DNA of 64,000 nt, taken from NCBI GenBank assembly GCA_013396995.1, contig VWZP01001440.1:1047629-1111628 (forward strand). The letters run 5' to 3'. The position numbers were made by a program, and so were the translations under genes. The notes beneath the pieces are model-generated. The model ran no database searches. It saw only the letters and a program-made list of their open reading frames with translations, and was not told the origin of the DNA. Numbering within the stretch: the stretch's first letter is position 1; the number at the start of each line of letters is the position of its first letter. Below, in pieces: positions 48,851 through 61,210 of this stretch. The DNA comes from Dicaeum eximium. Taxonomy: Eukaryota; Chordata; Aves; Passeriformes; Dicaeidae.

Positions 48851-51800
48851 TAATGGGTGGGTTTCGAGGTTGCCCTAGGTGCTTCTCCATGAAGCCCATT
48901 GTGATTTACCAGCAAACAAGCAACTTGTACCCACTCTCCCAAACCCTGTGTTTTTGACAAGCAAAAATGGTTTGCTTTACTTCTCATTTCCATTACTGGC
49001 AGCTGCCACTGCACTAGGCACTCTGCATGCATTTTCTCTCCCCTGTGCAACTTCATGAAGGTTTGCTGATGTCTTCGTGGCAAAGCCCGCTCAGGTCCAG
49101 ACTGAGGAGAATCAGGTGATGCAAAAGGACCTTCTCCTTCCAGCCAGATCCTTCTATCCTTTGGTGTGGTGGACATCTTCAAGGGGTGATTCAGTTTGGA
49201 GCTCTGTCCCATGTCCCCAGCTCTTCCAACGAAAGCCTCAGGTGGGAGGCAAGAGGGAAAAACAAGTTTTCTCATTACCTCCTGATCCCACAATATTTCA
49301 TCCCTCCTCTGCCCCTCTCTGGCCAGGAGGCTGTGGTGTGTGAAGGTGGCAGAGGAAAGGAGCACCAGTAATGCAGCGGCCAGGGGTGGGCAGGGAGGCA
49401 CAGGCAGAGGGGCAGTTGGCTGAGGTAAGTGGGCTGCTAACACAGCCACTATCTGGAGCCTTCCCAAGGGAAACCACAACCAGATGTGCTTCTGTTGTTG
49501 CAGCAGGACTGTGAGGAGAGAACTCAGGGGGATCTTTTGATTCCCCTGACACAGGTGGAGTGAGTGGGCTAGGTTTGCTCAGCAAGTGGAACGGGAGGAG
49601 GAAAGAATAAGACTTATCCTGAAGGTGGGTGGAAGCAAATTTCCCCCTTGAGCTCTGACAGGGGGCTGAGATGCAAAGTCATGACCAAGCTGTGAAGGGA
49701 AAGACATGGGAGGTGTCCCAAATATTTGGATTTTAATTTTGTCACCAGCACCTCTTGCAAGAGAGATGAGGGCTTGGGTGGTGGCAGAAGAGGTCTGTGG
49801 GGAGGCAGGGCTGGTGAATTGTGCTCTTCAATACCCAAAGCCAAGGCTTCAGAAGCAACATGGTAATGATTTTGACAGCCTCAAGAGTGAGACACTCTTC
49901 CTTGCTTCTTGGGTGGCGGTGTCCCTTCCTGTAGTGAGGAGGGAGTGAAAAGCACCGTGTGATAAGGAGATGAAGGGCAGATTTGGTAAGGAGAAGGAGG
50001 AGAAGAGGGGGGAGGACAGTGGAAAGAATTGGGACCCCAATCCTCACTGCCACCTCATCATTGTGCTGCTCCCCAAGTGCCACCTTTCTTCCCCTACCCC
50101 ACCAAGACATCCCTGCTCCGCTCCCACTGCCAGCCAGAGCCCCACAGAGCTCAGACATCACAGCCAGCCCATCAAGCGGGACATGGGTCCCAGCCACGTG
50201 TTCAAGCACAAGGGTTTGTGTGCCTGCAGGTGCTCTTTTGTGCACAGGCAGCTGCGAGGGGAGAGAAAAGTCAGCATCAGCTTTTCCCAGGCTTTGCACT
50301 GCGTCTCCTTTCTCTGGCAGCTCTGCCGGAGAGGAGGCGAGGTAGGCAGGCAGGAACGCAGGCTATGAGCAGAGGCGGAGGAGGTGGCTGCTCAGGACAG
50401 AGATGCTGGCTTGTGCTGTGGGTCTTGGTGGTGATAGATCAGTGTGGGATGCCAGAGCCAGAGTGCCTGTGGGGGAAGCTTGTACTGTCTGGCGCTGCTT
50501 GGATGTTCTCTCATCTTTGATAGAAACAACTGAACTTGCAAACTTGTTTCCCACAAGAAAGGCCCTCAGTGTTCACAAGGGAACAGATTAGGGATTGTCC
50601 TAAAACCTCACGGTGGCCAGGGAAGTGGGGAAACCCAAGTACCAGATGATTTCCTTGGAATGCAACAAACCTCACAGTGCGATAAGAGCAACAATAGCTT
50701 TCCCTCCAGCCCTCGCTCCGATCTCACACCCAGCACCTCTCAGGATCTTCAGCACTGGACAAATGCTTAACAGCAAGGGCAAAGCAGAAGTGTATCCTAA
50801 TGAACTCTGGGCTTAACAAGTCCAGAGTGATTTATTAAGGGGTGAAGAGCAACAGGCTAAGCAGAGGAGGTGAGGTGCCTCTATGCCATATTCTCTTGCA
50901 CATCACTCCTCTCTAGGCATGGTGAGACAGTGTTGGTCAGCTCTAGGCTTTGGGGAAATCTCCAAGCAAAATACTGAGCTCCCTCTGCTTTAACCATTCA
51001 AGAAAAAAAAAAAAGACTAGATTCCCTGCTCAGCCCCAGCACATGAATTTGGATGCCACATTCCTGTTAGGCATCTGTTGAGGTAACACTGATCACAGAT
51101 ACAAAAAGGCTTGGTGACTCTTCCATTCTTCTTCCTTTGTCTGCTGCATGATTTTTTTTTCCCATTGACTCTGTCCTTGAAAATGGTCAGAAATTGAAAT
51201 GGTATCCCCAGGGTGTGTAGACCTGCCACCACACTGACATTCAAAGGTGAGTGCAAAGTGTAGCCTTGTGACTGACAGCTGCAGGCTGCCTGCACACTGA
51301 AGAGAAATGCCCCACCACAGCATTACACTCAGTTCCCAGTTTAGAAGATAGGTCTTGGCCCAAAAGAGCTAGAAGCATAACTTTTTAAAGTGCATTTTTT
51401 GTATGATTTACATAGGATATATAGTCCATGCAAGATTAAAACCTTTTTTCCATGCACAGAAGTAACACTCGTTACCAGAAGAGCTTCACAAGCAATGGTG
51501 ATGCCAAGTAAGTGGAACAAACTCTTCTTTCCTAATTATTTCTCTGCTAATGAGTCAGAAAGGCCTGAGGGGTAGTTTTTGTTAGAGGAAGAGCCTGAAC
51601 TCTGACTGCTCAGGAAAGGAAAGATTTCCCTGGGGTTACCACAAGACATTCAAAGAGCCATTCTCCTTGTGGCCTCCAGCCCTTACAGCTCCGACGGTCT
51701 CATGTTTACATCATCAACCATGATGAGGATTATTAATCCTCATCACAGCATAAAACAACAGGCTGGTCCCTTTCATGAGAAACTTAACAGTGTAGGGCAA

Positions 51801-52034
51801 AAGGCTCCCAAAGGCCATGGGCAGATGCAGCAGCATGAAGAAGCCATGACCAGTGCCATGGTCACCTTTGAATGCTGCTGGTGCCCTGCAGAGCTTGTGA
51901 TCCACCCCAGGAGCAGCTGCATTTCAGCTGAAAGACAAGAGTTCCTTATGAAACCACTACACACAGGCCTGGGGGTGAAACTCCCACTGACCATATCGCA
52001 GCTATTACAGCCCATGATTCCTGATAGCAGCAAT
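48851..52034. other. Noncoding sequence, GC-richer at 49.0-50.5 kb
   Basis: Several 120-210-codon frames overlap on both strands between 48850 and 50520, in a purine-rich and GC-richer stretch. None has a recognisable domain or consistent splice signals, so they are read as compositional. A short A run lies at 51003-51013. Confidence 0.5.
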
Positions 52035-52330
52035 GGTGGGTTTTAGATTAATTTGCTGTCATTTCATCATTTATACTAAATGCCGTGGTTCTTTGATAAA
52101 CATTTCAGGCCTTTTTCCAAACAATTTTTCCATTCGGAGCTGATGAAAACAGGCTGTCAGCACTCTCGGTAGAAACACCCTGCTCATGGCAACAGTGGCT
52201 GTCTGGCCTAGTGGTCTCCCTGGAGAAAATCCAAGTAGGAAGGCAGTCTCAAGGCACCATTCCTGGAGCTAATTGGGTCTGGGAGGAAGGCGACCACTGT
52301 GTCAAGAAAATTATGATACTCTTTCTACTC
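52035..52330. promoter_or_regulatory. Candidate conserved noncoding block
   Basis: Unique sequence from tagattaatttgctgtcat through ggagctaattgggtctggga, with homeodomain cores at both ends and CpG retained in the middle. No repeat or coding explanation. Weak inference. Confidence 0.25.
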
Positions 52331-54234
52331 TTTCCCTCTGAGGGACTTAGGGGATAACAAAGGGCAGATTTTGTCAGTCCAGAAGCAGGAGCAGGAAGCT
52401 TCAACCCAAAAATGAGGAGAGTATGAGCCCCCCGTACTGGGGAAAGGGAACCATTTTTTCAGGACAACACATGGGTTGTCTTCCAGATTTTGGCACGAGC
52501 TGCCTTTCATCTCCCTCCCCCCCTTGCAGGTCTGCTGAGAGATGACTGGGGGCTTCTCCTGGAGAGTGTCCTCCAAACAGTCCCACTTCTGCATCCATCA
52601 CACAGAGGTAAAGCCTGAGAGAACTCCAAACCTGGAGCCAAGCACTGCACAACTGGAGTCCACCTCTCTCTCTGGGAGGTCATCAGTCCTAGAATTATGG
52701 TCATATTCTGCTTTTTGACACTGTACCAGGCTAAAGTAGGGCCCATGGGACCTGCTGGGTTCATGATCTACACCACAATTGGAAAAATACCTCTGAGGGG
52801 CAGGTGCAGGCCTTGTAAGGCATCCCAGGCTGAAGACAAGCACACTCCTGCTGATTTCTGCATGGGTTCTGCCCATAAACAGTACTTCAGAATCTCTTAT
52901 CAGTGACTCCAAAGTTTGTCCTTATAGCTGAGTTCATTGTGGCAATACTAAAAGGCAAACTTTAACTAGATCACAGAGCAGGAGGGAAAGGATGACAGTC
53001 TGTATGTTGAGTTATGAGAGTCTGGCAGTTTCTTTTTAGAGTATTTATTAGGATATTGTCCAAAGAGTCCTTCACTGTTTATGACACGCCATAAATACCG
53101 TCTCCCCTCACTCCCCAAAACAGTGAGCTGTTCTTTGCTGCAATGCTGTTTGCAGGTCATCTTGATAACCTGCCCCACAGGAGGAAGTGACAAAAATAGA
53201 TCTCCCTGCTTAAAAAATCTCTTTATTTCCACTAAGCATCAATATTTTGCCTCTATTGATGTAATCAAACACCATGTTGACAGCGTGTGAAAAGTCTGAA
53301 ATAAAGACTCCCTTAATCTGGAAATCAGCACCTGGAAGTGTGCAATCAAGGACAGCTGAAGCAGGGAGAGAGCAGAGCTTGTATCCAATATACTGAGGCT
53401 TTGTTCAAGACATCCAGCTTTGTGGAGGGCCCATGACACTGGCAGAAGATAAGTGCTATACAAGATAGTTGCTATACAGAGAGATATATAAATTATAGGG
53501 TTTTTTTCCTGGCTACACTCCATTTTCTCATCTGGACGTCCACTATAGGTGGATTTTGAGATCTTTTGTTGGATCCCCATAGCTCCACACATGCTGATGT
53601 GGCTCCATAAATGTCAGAAGCATCTGCAGTGTATGCTTAGATTAATCAGACGGTGTGTAAAAAGTTCAGTGTAAGCTTCGTGAGGGTGACAATAATAAAA
53701 GTCCTGAAGTTTCTGGGGAGGTATTATGCATGAGCATTACACTCAAATTAACTGGAACCTGGTAGCTTTTTTTTTTAATCTGCTATTGGCAGCAGAGTGT
53801 GCTTGTTCAGCCACAGCTCACAAGCATAACTTTGATTCTAGGTTTTTATTTATATAGACAGAAAAAAGTAGCCAGAGAATTAATAGATAACAACAGCTCA
53901 TTTGCAGAGGTTGAAGAAACACACAGCCAGTCCAAAAAGTAGGGGCAAATGTTCAGGCAAAAGAATTACTTATCCTTGAAGCAACCAAATTTTAGTTGAT
54001 GGTACAACCTCGAGCACTGGGGTTATTTTGCTGAGTATGAGGTCTCTTTTCCCAGTTGGTACACTGAATAAGGGTTGAATTAATGGAAATTCTCAGCTCT
54101 CACTGTTTCAGAACTAAACAATTACAGTTGTCCCTTCCAGCTTTATAAGTGGTGAACCCAAGACCCTCAGAGAACAACACCTACCTGGGATCATATGGAA
54201 GGTCAGCAGTAGACAGCTAAAGTATCCAGTTAAA
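52331..54234. other. Unique noncoding sequence, no gene seen
   Basis: No recognised gene or mobile element. Confidence 0.5.
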
Positions 54235-54480
54235 GGAGATCAGCTCTCTAATGTTAACTAATCCCAGTGGACAGCTGACGAATGAGGCTATTTAAAGAAC
54301 TATTTACTGTCATTATTCCAAATTGAAGAACAAATTGTTTTGAAAAGTTCAGAATTGCTTCACAGCTGATCAGAGCTGAGGAAAAAGACAGAAAAGGTCA
54401 GATGACATATCGTGAACTAGTTTCCCTTCTTTGCAACTGTCTAATCAACTTGGTTTAATTAAAGAACACAGCCCCCTCTG
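54235..54480. promoter_or_regulatory. Candidate conserved noncoding block
   Basis: Unique sequence with ATGTTAACTAATCC, CTATTTAAAG (54288-54297), GTCATTATTCC and GGTTTAATTAAAG. These suit homeodomain and AT-hook-type binding. Texture-based. Confidence 0.25.
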
Positions 54481-55823
54481 AGCTGAGACTGACACAGAAA
54501 AATCTGTAGGCAATTTGGATACAACAAAAACAGAACATCTCACAGAAATCCCTGATGTCCCCATATTGTTTGCATGGGGACTAAGTTGTTCCATACACAC
54601 AAGTCCTTGTTTAGATTGTTTGCTGCCATCCTCAAGAGAGGATATTGCAGTGGAAGGGGAGTATAAGCTAACACACTTTAAACCATTCCTTAGTCTCTTA
54701 GCTTTATGTCACGGTAAGTAATGAGTTTGGTACTACATCATGGCAATGTTATGACAGAAAGCAAAGCCCTTCTGACCTCAAATTAATCCTGTCTTCTCTG
54801 AGAGCTTTGTTTCAGGCTTCACTGGGGACGTGTGTGTGTAACTTTAGATGATATCTGAAGGCATTTCAGATCTTAGCCAAAAATGTGCTTTATATTATAT
54901 TGGACGTCGCTGCTCCTTTCCATCCAAAATAATTTTGGTGAAGGTGGGTAAATCTCAGGTGGGAAATCCCTTGACATCCCCTGATTCTCAGCATAGCAAA
55001 CTATGAACTATTATCAAAAATGTCACTACTGCATGACCTGTGTCTGCTGAAATGTAGAGACCTCTGTTTAGGATTATTGTAGCCACTTAAACTAGAGACA
55101 GAAAGTCAAAGACAATCAGACATTGCAGGGAAGGGCTGGATACCTCAGATCAAACAGAAAAGAGCAATCCAGTTTATGCCTATGGATCACAGAAATTAGA
55201 AATTAAGGAAGTCTGTGGGGTATTTAGGCAGAGCACAGGTTGTGTTAACATCTACAGAAAGGTTTCCATGTTGATTCATAGAAGAAAAATGTTCTGTTCC
55301 CTATTGATCTATAATATTTTTTCAGACCATTGTGTCAGACAATTTGTGCCTATCAGCCTTCTCTTCCATCTGTATTGTCTCTGTCCCTCTCAGGATGCCT
55401 GAGTCCTTTGTCCATTATTTGGCCAGTAAGTAGTTGATGCTTGGTTTCTTTTAATTTTTGTTCAATCTACTTTCAATTTTGAATCAAGATGGAGGAAACA
55501 GAGTGCTCAGGGGAGAGTTTCTTTGCATTTTATGGGACAACTTGTGTTCAGTTTTCTAGGATCAGAGACAAATTAGAGTAGGTGTAGAAACCCCCCAAAT
55601 ATTCATATATACACCATGTATACACCAGCTGGCAGAGAAGGGAGCTGGGAAACAAAGAGTTAATGCTGAGCAGCAGTGAGATCACTGGTGTGTTCTGGGT
55701 GCAGGGCTGTAGTAGCTAAAGTGAGTAGGTAATTACCCTGGGATCCCATAAAAGAGGTGGGCCAGACTGTTATTGTGCTTTTTTATTTGATTGGGGGTAG
55801 AGAAGTCTTGGTCTTTGGACTCT
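54481..55823. other. Unique noncoding sequence with one consensus splice donor
   Basis: A perfect donor-like cacg|gtaagta (GT at 54714-54715) follows a 65-codon plus-strand frame starting at 54515. The nearest upstream acceptor (gatattgcag, ending about 54650) has a poor pyrimidine tract. No exon is called. Confidence 0.4.
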
Positions 55824-55890
55824 GAAAAAAAAACAAAACAAAACAAAACAAACAAAAAAAAAAACCCAAAGAAATCAACCAAAAAAACCC
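55824..55890. repeat. AAAAC-type A-rich tract
   Basis: A runs and AAAAC/AAAC units. The phenylalanine-rich minus-strand frame is its translation. Confidence 0.92.
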
Positions 55891-56390
55891 TCCCATTTGA
55901 TTGGGACCAAGCCCAGGCTGAAGAAAACCTTTGAACCTTGAGTGTCATGTAGGAACCCTTAAGTGTCTTCTCTGTTTGGCAGTTCTGGTAAAGTTCTGCT
56001 CAAGTGCTTCCTCAGTGATAGTGAGGGAACAATGGATGGCACTACAAGGAGCCATAGGACAACTAGAAAGTCATATTACTACTCTTGCAGTACAGATAAA
56101 CACAAGAGAGAGGTTTGAGTCCCATGGTAGTCATTTCACGGCTAGCAAAATCCACTGAAGCTTCATGAATTGAGATTGTCTCTGGGAAACCTCTGCTTTC
56201 CATGTTCTTGGCTGTCTTCAGATTCCCTACACAAGTGTGAGAAGCATAAATTTCAACAAGGGGCAATCGTTTGCCATTTTTCCCTGCTTTGAGGCAGTTT
56301 CATGTGTCTTCATCTCTGCTGCTTTCTTGGAGCAGCTGAATTCTTGTGAGCTGTTCAAATGTGGCTCTGTTGGATGGCTTGGCCTGAAGT
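55891..56390. other. Unique noncoding sequence, no gene seen
   Basis: No recognisable feature. Confidence 0.45.
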
Positions 56391-56429
56391 GTCCTGTCCT
56401 GTCCTGTCCTGTCCTGTCCTGTCCTGTCC
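56391..56429. repeat. GTCCT pentanucleotide microsatellite
   Basis: Nearly eight perfect GTCCT units. Five is not a multiple of three, so both strands read open through it, explaining the repeated SCPVL and GQDRT strings in translation. Confidence 0.97.
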
Positions 56430-58004
56430 ATACAATGTCCATGCAAAGCTCCATCTCACCTCAGGGAGACAAATTGGCATCCTGCTGGCTTTCAGCTCCC
56501 TCTGCAGTCAACAAAAAGAGAAACCCTTGGAGGGTTACCCAGGTCACCAAGGCACTACCAGAAGGTCCTGGTCTCTCCCCATTGACTGAACGTGGAGCTC
56601 ATCTTGTCTGTGGTCCTAGCCTAGGCATCTCAGTTAGCAGCAGTAATTGAGGGAAATCATGGTGAAAGGGGTGTAAATGAGCAGGGAGCAGCCGAGAGAG
56701 GAAGCACTTCTGTCAAAGGAATGAGGTGAGCTGAGTAGGGACTAGAGAAGTAGTTATGTCTCTGTAAGGGCTCAAGAAGAGGGAGGACATTTTCAAATCC
56801 CTTGGTTCCCTTGCTGCAGGATAGAAGGCAGTAAGAGCAGCCACCAGAGAACATGAGGTCATGGGGATAAGAGCAGGGGATGGTCCTCAGCTTCAGCGTC
56901 GTTTGTGGGGCTCTAACTTACCCAGCAATAGGAACAGGAAGGGAAAGCAATGACTGGTGTTTGTATGTTTTTCATGAACTGTTGGGGTCTGCTGGTGCAG
57001 CAGAACTGTCCCCTCTCCAGAGGGGCTGTGTACTGAGCAAACAGCTGCCTCTGCCTTTCCGTACCTCCGCCCTCGCTCCCGCATCCCAACAGATGAACAA
57101 GTGCTTTAGTGCAGTGCAGACAAGGGGCTTCTGGAGTGCTCAAAGGTGCTATTTCATAAGGGGAAATACAGAAGTACTGTCTTGGAACTTGCAGCCATTC
57201 ACCTAGGTTTTTGTCAAAAAAAATAGTCTTTGTGTCTCCTGGCTCCTGCTTGTGTGTTGCCTTCCTTAACTCCCCCAGCAAATCCTACAGGTTGGAGTAT
57301 TTTCCACCCAGAACCAGTTTGTACTATTGCTGTTTTCCATGAGGTGGCTATTTCAGTAGCAAGAGTCCCCTCGAGTCCACAAGGAGACTGACAGAAATAT
57401 TAAGCATTTGTGACTGCTGATGACTTGAAAATGAATACTGTTTTCAGCACAAACCATCTTTTCCTCTAATATTTGGGCATTTTTCTTGCTTCCTTCACAA
57501 GGCTAGGTAAGCAGATCATACAATGGAATGCGATTTGGCTTTGGTTTTAGGGGGTTTTCCCCATGTTTGTGTTTGGGATGCAATTTTTATAGTTTGGCAT
57601 TCACAAGGTCGGTTACACTAATTCCTTTCCACTGTTCTATTTCCATCCCTTTCTGAGGTATGGTCCAAAAAAAAGCACAAGGTGAACCAAGCAGCACTGA
57701 AGGAGCTAACCAAAGGAGGGTGAGAAATTATTAGGAGACCCAAAGGTGGCAAATAGGCAAGTTTATGGTGAAACTGAAGAAAAAAAAGTCTTTCTGAGCC
57801 AGTAGAGGGCATTTCTCCAGGCTGGGGGACAAGGAATTTAGCTATGTCCCAGGGAGGAGAGTTTTGTTCTCTGGCTGCTGGTCCAGTTTTTTGGGTTTTT
57901 TTTACCTTGTGGTTACAATGGAGGATTTGAATTTGTGGCACTTGTCATCCTTACATCTTCCTTCAGGAATTAAACACTCTAAAAATTATTAATTTAATTT
58001 CACT
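56430..58004. other. Unique noncoding sequence, no gene seen
   Basis: Frames around 56.9-57.3 kb overlap on both strands without recognisable products. Confidence 0.5.
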
Positions 58005-58400
58005 GGCACAGCGCTGGATCCAAGAGCTTTCTGGCAGTCCACCTTGCTGTCTCTGATGTTTCTGTGGTCAAAACCAACAACCAACAGCACTCATTGGCAA
58101 GCAGATCTCAGTATCCCGGGAGCAGAATTTCATTTAGGAGTGCCATGGCTCACTGCATGGATGTCTCTCACCTCTTTTTTTATTTGAAGCAGAGCAGTCA
58201 AGAGAAACAGCCAGCAAGCTAATCACCACCACAGCCTATTGGGAAGATAGGAATAATTATTTAAACCAGTCTTGAATTACTCATTGGCATGCATCTAATT
58301 AACAAATTCCGATTATTCCTGTAACTATTGTGCAACAATTAGTGGGTGTTAAATTGAGCTCTTCTGCCTGCAATTTCAATGGTGTAATTTTGCCAAGATG
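58005..58400. promoter_or_regulatory. Candidate enhancer with TAATTA and C/EBP-like palindrome
   Basis: TAATTA lies at 58296-58301 just after a GCATGC word. TTGTGCAA, a C/EBP-type palindrome, lies at 58328-58335 inside a larger inverted repeat attgt-gca-acaat (58327-58339). AATAATTATTTAAA and GATTATTCC surround them. The sequence is repeat-free and dense in motif cores. Inference only. Confidence 0.33.
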
Positions 58401-60384
58401 TCTTTGTTTTGCCTGCAATGCCTGGTGCCACTGAGAATAGACTGAAGGTGGTCAGAGATTTTTCATTAAATTTACTTTTGCTGAAAAGTGCCATTCCTTC
58501 AAAGCCTGAGGCATTTTTGCAGAGAAGACAAAGCAATTTCAAGCAAGATTTTTCTCTGGACAGATTTCTGATCTCTGGGACCTGCTGGTCACTTCAGACA
58601 AAAGAGGAGGAGACATCTGAATCAAAGCATAGAGCTGAAAACAGATGTTCTGACACAAGTATGCTTCACATGCATATTGGGGCTTTTTTGTTTTGTTTTG
58701 TTGTTTAATGCTTATCCAACTTCAGGCATTTTTATTTTAAAAAAAATCAAAACCTTCAAAGATTTCACAAAGCTGAATTGTCTTCCTCTGGCAATGCAAA
58801 CACCTGCCCTGGGGTGCAGAAATGTTCCTCAGGCTGGGAGAAGGAGCAAACCCCACTGAGACTGCAGGGCTCTGCTTCATGCTACTGCACAGGGAGCCAA
58901 AGACATTCCAAGGCTTTGAAGCCATGGCAATCAATAGAGGGGAAACAGGTTTCTTCTACAAACAAATCCTGAGGAACTGGATTGCTCCAAGACGCTGCTC
59001 AGTCCCTGCTATATTTGGTTTTCAGGAGTCACCTTCCCCTGCAGGCTGGCAGCGTGGCCTGGGCAGCTTTTTCTCTTGACTGTGATACCTGGATGTGCTT
59101 CTGAACCTGGAAGTAATTAATGGCACGGGTCTGGAACAGCTTCACCTACCAAAAGGGAGGCTGAAATGGGACTTTTTTCTGTATGCTAGGCTTTTGTTGT
59201 TCTATTTAAGATTCAGTATCTTAGCTCCTGTTTCCTACAGGGAATCCCAGAGCCAGGCCTGACTGTAAACCAGATCCCAAAGCAAGGACTGAGCTGTGGC
59301 TGGGAATATTTCACTCCAGATGACAGCATTAGGGCTACTAGAGATTCTATCCATGCTACAGTTCCAGACGTGGCTCTTCCCCCAAGAGTGAGCTCTCTAG
59401 CATTGGGAGATCAACGAAATAGGTAAACAAAACAAACAAAAAACAGAGTCCTAGAACCAGCTGGGCTTCTCACAGACCCCATCAGGATCCTGTCACTGAT
59501 CAGTGCCTGCCAACATGAGGCTGCCACCTCCTCACCCACACATACCCCTGATTTTGCCAATGGTCAGCTTAGCCCCTTCTGGGAAGGACAAGTACCACCT
59601 CCCTCATCATTTCCCTGAGGTGATCCCCTTTAGTCATAAGTTTCCATCTGGGCTAGGTCTGAGCCTAACCTGCTTTACATGAAATCATGCTGTTCCTATA
59701 TAAATTATCACGAAGAGATCTTGGCTGCTCCCAGGGCCTTATTTTTTTCCAGCATGTTGTATGATGTTTGTCAGACATTTAGGACACTTGCTACTTTTCC
59801 CTTTGACCATCCTCACTCTCTTCTACTTGCTTTTTATGTCTCTGCTATAAATAAAATCTCCCTGAGATATCCAAAGCATTGCTTAAAAAAGAGGTGGGGG
59901 GAGCTTTCTGGGGAGAAGAGGCCATTATAGAAAAGGCCAGGTGCTTGGCATGTCCCCAGCCTGCGAAGGTGGGAGCTGTCACGAGTCTGAAAAATATCAG
60001 TGTGGGAGTTATAAATAAGCTTTAAAGCCAGGGGTTTAGAAAGTCATCTTTAAATGCTGCATAATTTATAGCCTGCTGCAAAGAGAAGAGTGTGTGAGCT
60101 CTGGAAGCCAAGCTAAACCATTCTTTGTTCCCTCCATAGTTGGACTGTTCTTATACATGTGGTGAGGTGTATGGTGAACATCCAAAATTCAGGATTTTAA
60201 TCATCAGTGCCTCCTTACAAAGGCTTACCTGGGTCACTGTGGATAGTTTTCTTTCAACTCCTGGTGTCTTAGTGTGAACTAGAAATAAATCCCATTGGTC
60301 TCATATTGGAAAAAAAAAAAAAAGGAGTTGTGAGTAGGAATGCTGCATTCAGGTAGTGGTAGTTTTAAGAGATAGCAAGAAACT
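58401..60384. other. Unique noncoding sequence with a short poly-A
   Basis: A run of 14 A lies at 60310-60323. No gene recognised. Confidence 0.5.
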
Positions 60385-60480
60385 CAGCAATAATGCTCTG
60401 TGATTTTCACAAGTGATTTACTTTCTCCTTGACTCAACTCCTCCTCTTTAAAACAGGGATTATCCTAAAAGGTTGAGAAA
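60385..60480 (+). mobile_element. Probable MIR SINE 3' part, strongly diverged
   Basis: The order tgtgattttcacaagtgattta, ctccttgactcaactcctcctc, tttaaaacagggattatcc follows the MIR path (tgtgacc...caagtcacttaacc...cctcagtttcctcatctgtaaaatggggata). Divergence is high, and the 5' part cannot be placed. Confidence 0.5.
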
Positions 60481-61039
60481 CTCTTTTCAATAGCAGCTAC
60501 AAAATGTTTTGCTCTTCTCTCACAGAACAAAGCCACACCAGAAGCAGGGGGTAAGGGCCTACCCCAAGGAGGGCCAGAATAGCTGCCAAGCTGGCATTTA
60601 CAGCGATCATCTCAGCAGCCCTGGAAGTGCAGCTACCTCTAGGATGTAACATAACAGCTGTCCTTTCACCATCCAACAATAATAAACAACGGGAAGCAGA
60701 GTGGGCTTTCAAGACAGCTGAGTCTCCTGAGAGGATCTAGCCCACCACATTATCACTACTCCTCCTTCTCCCCAGCTGGAAACAAGTCTGGAAATCATGA
60801 GACCTAAAACAAAATAAAATTAATCTACGTTGTCAGAGCTTTAGTATTAATAGCAAATATCTGTGGTGCTGGTGCCTTCTCTGGAAGGTGTTCCAGTGTA
60901 CATCCCACTGCCCACTTCAGCACCTTGGGCTTCCTTCTGTGCTGTTGTAGAAGGACCAGTGCCACCTCTCTGGCCTGTTTCACCTTGTTTCTCCACAGAC
61001 ATCTGCATCCAAGCCTTGACTTGTTCCGAGTCTGCTGAG
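60481..61039. other. Unique noncoding sequence
   Basis: Nothing recognised. Confidence 0.45.
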
Positions 61040-61210
61040 CTGATGAGATTTAACAGGATCTTGCCGCCCAAAGTGCCGTGGCTTGAGGCTATAGATTTAA
61101 GCAGAAGCATTAAGCGCCCTGCTCTTTAACTCATTTCTAATCCATTTATTTAAACTTCAGAGTGGTTTTAAAGCACAAGAATCAAAGGCGAGAGCAATTT
61201 AGAATTTTCC
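61040..61210. promoter_or_regulatory. Candidate conserved block, also open on the minus strand
   Basis: The stretch has complex sequence with retained CpG (ttgccgcccaaagtgccgtgg), AT-rich flanks and no repeats. On the minus strand an 87-codon ATG frame (61110 to 60847) starts within it, beginning MLLLKSIASSHGTLGGKILL and ending in a Gly/Thr-rich tail. No splice acceptor, Kozak support or homologous family is evident. Either a conserved noncoding element or, less likely, a small coding exon. Confidence 0.22.

Noticed and set aside
48850..50520. Several long frames on both strands
   Set aside because: They overlap each other on opposite strands in purine- and GC-richer DNA, without recognisable products.
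54515..54721. Possible exon before a perfect splice donor
   Set aside because: The upstream acceptor has a poor pyrimidine tract and the peptide is not recognisable; a single donor match is common by chance.
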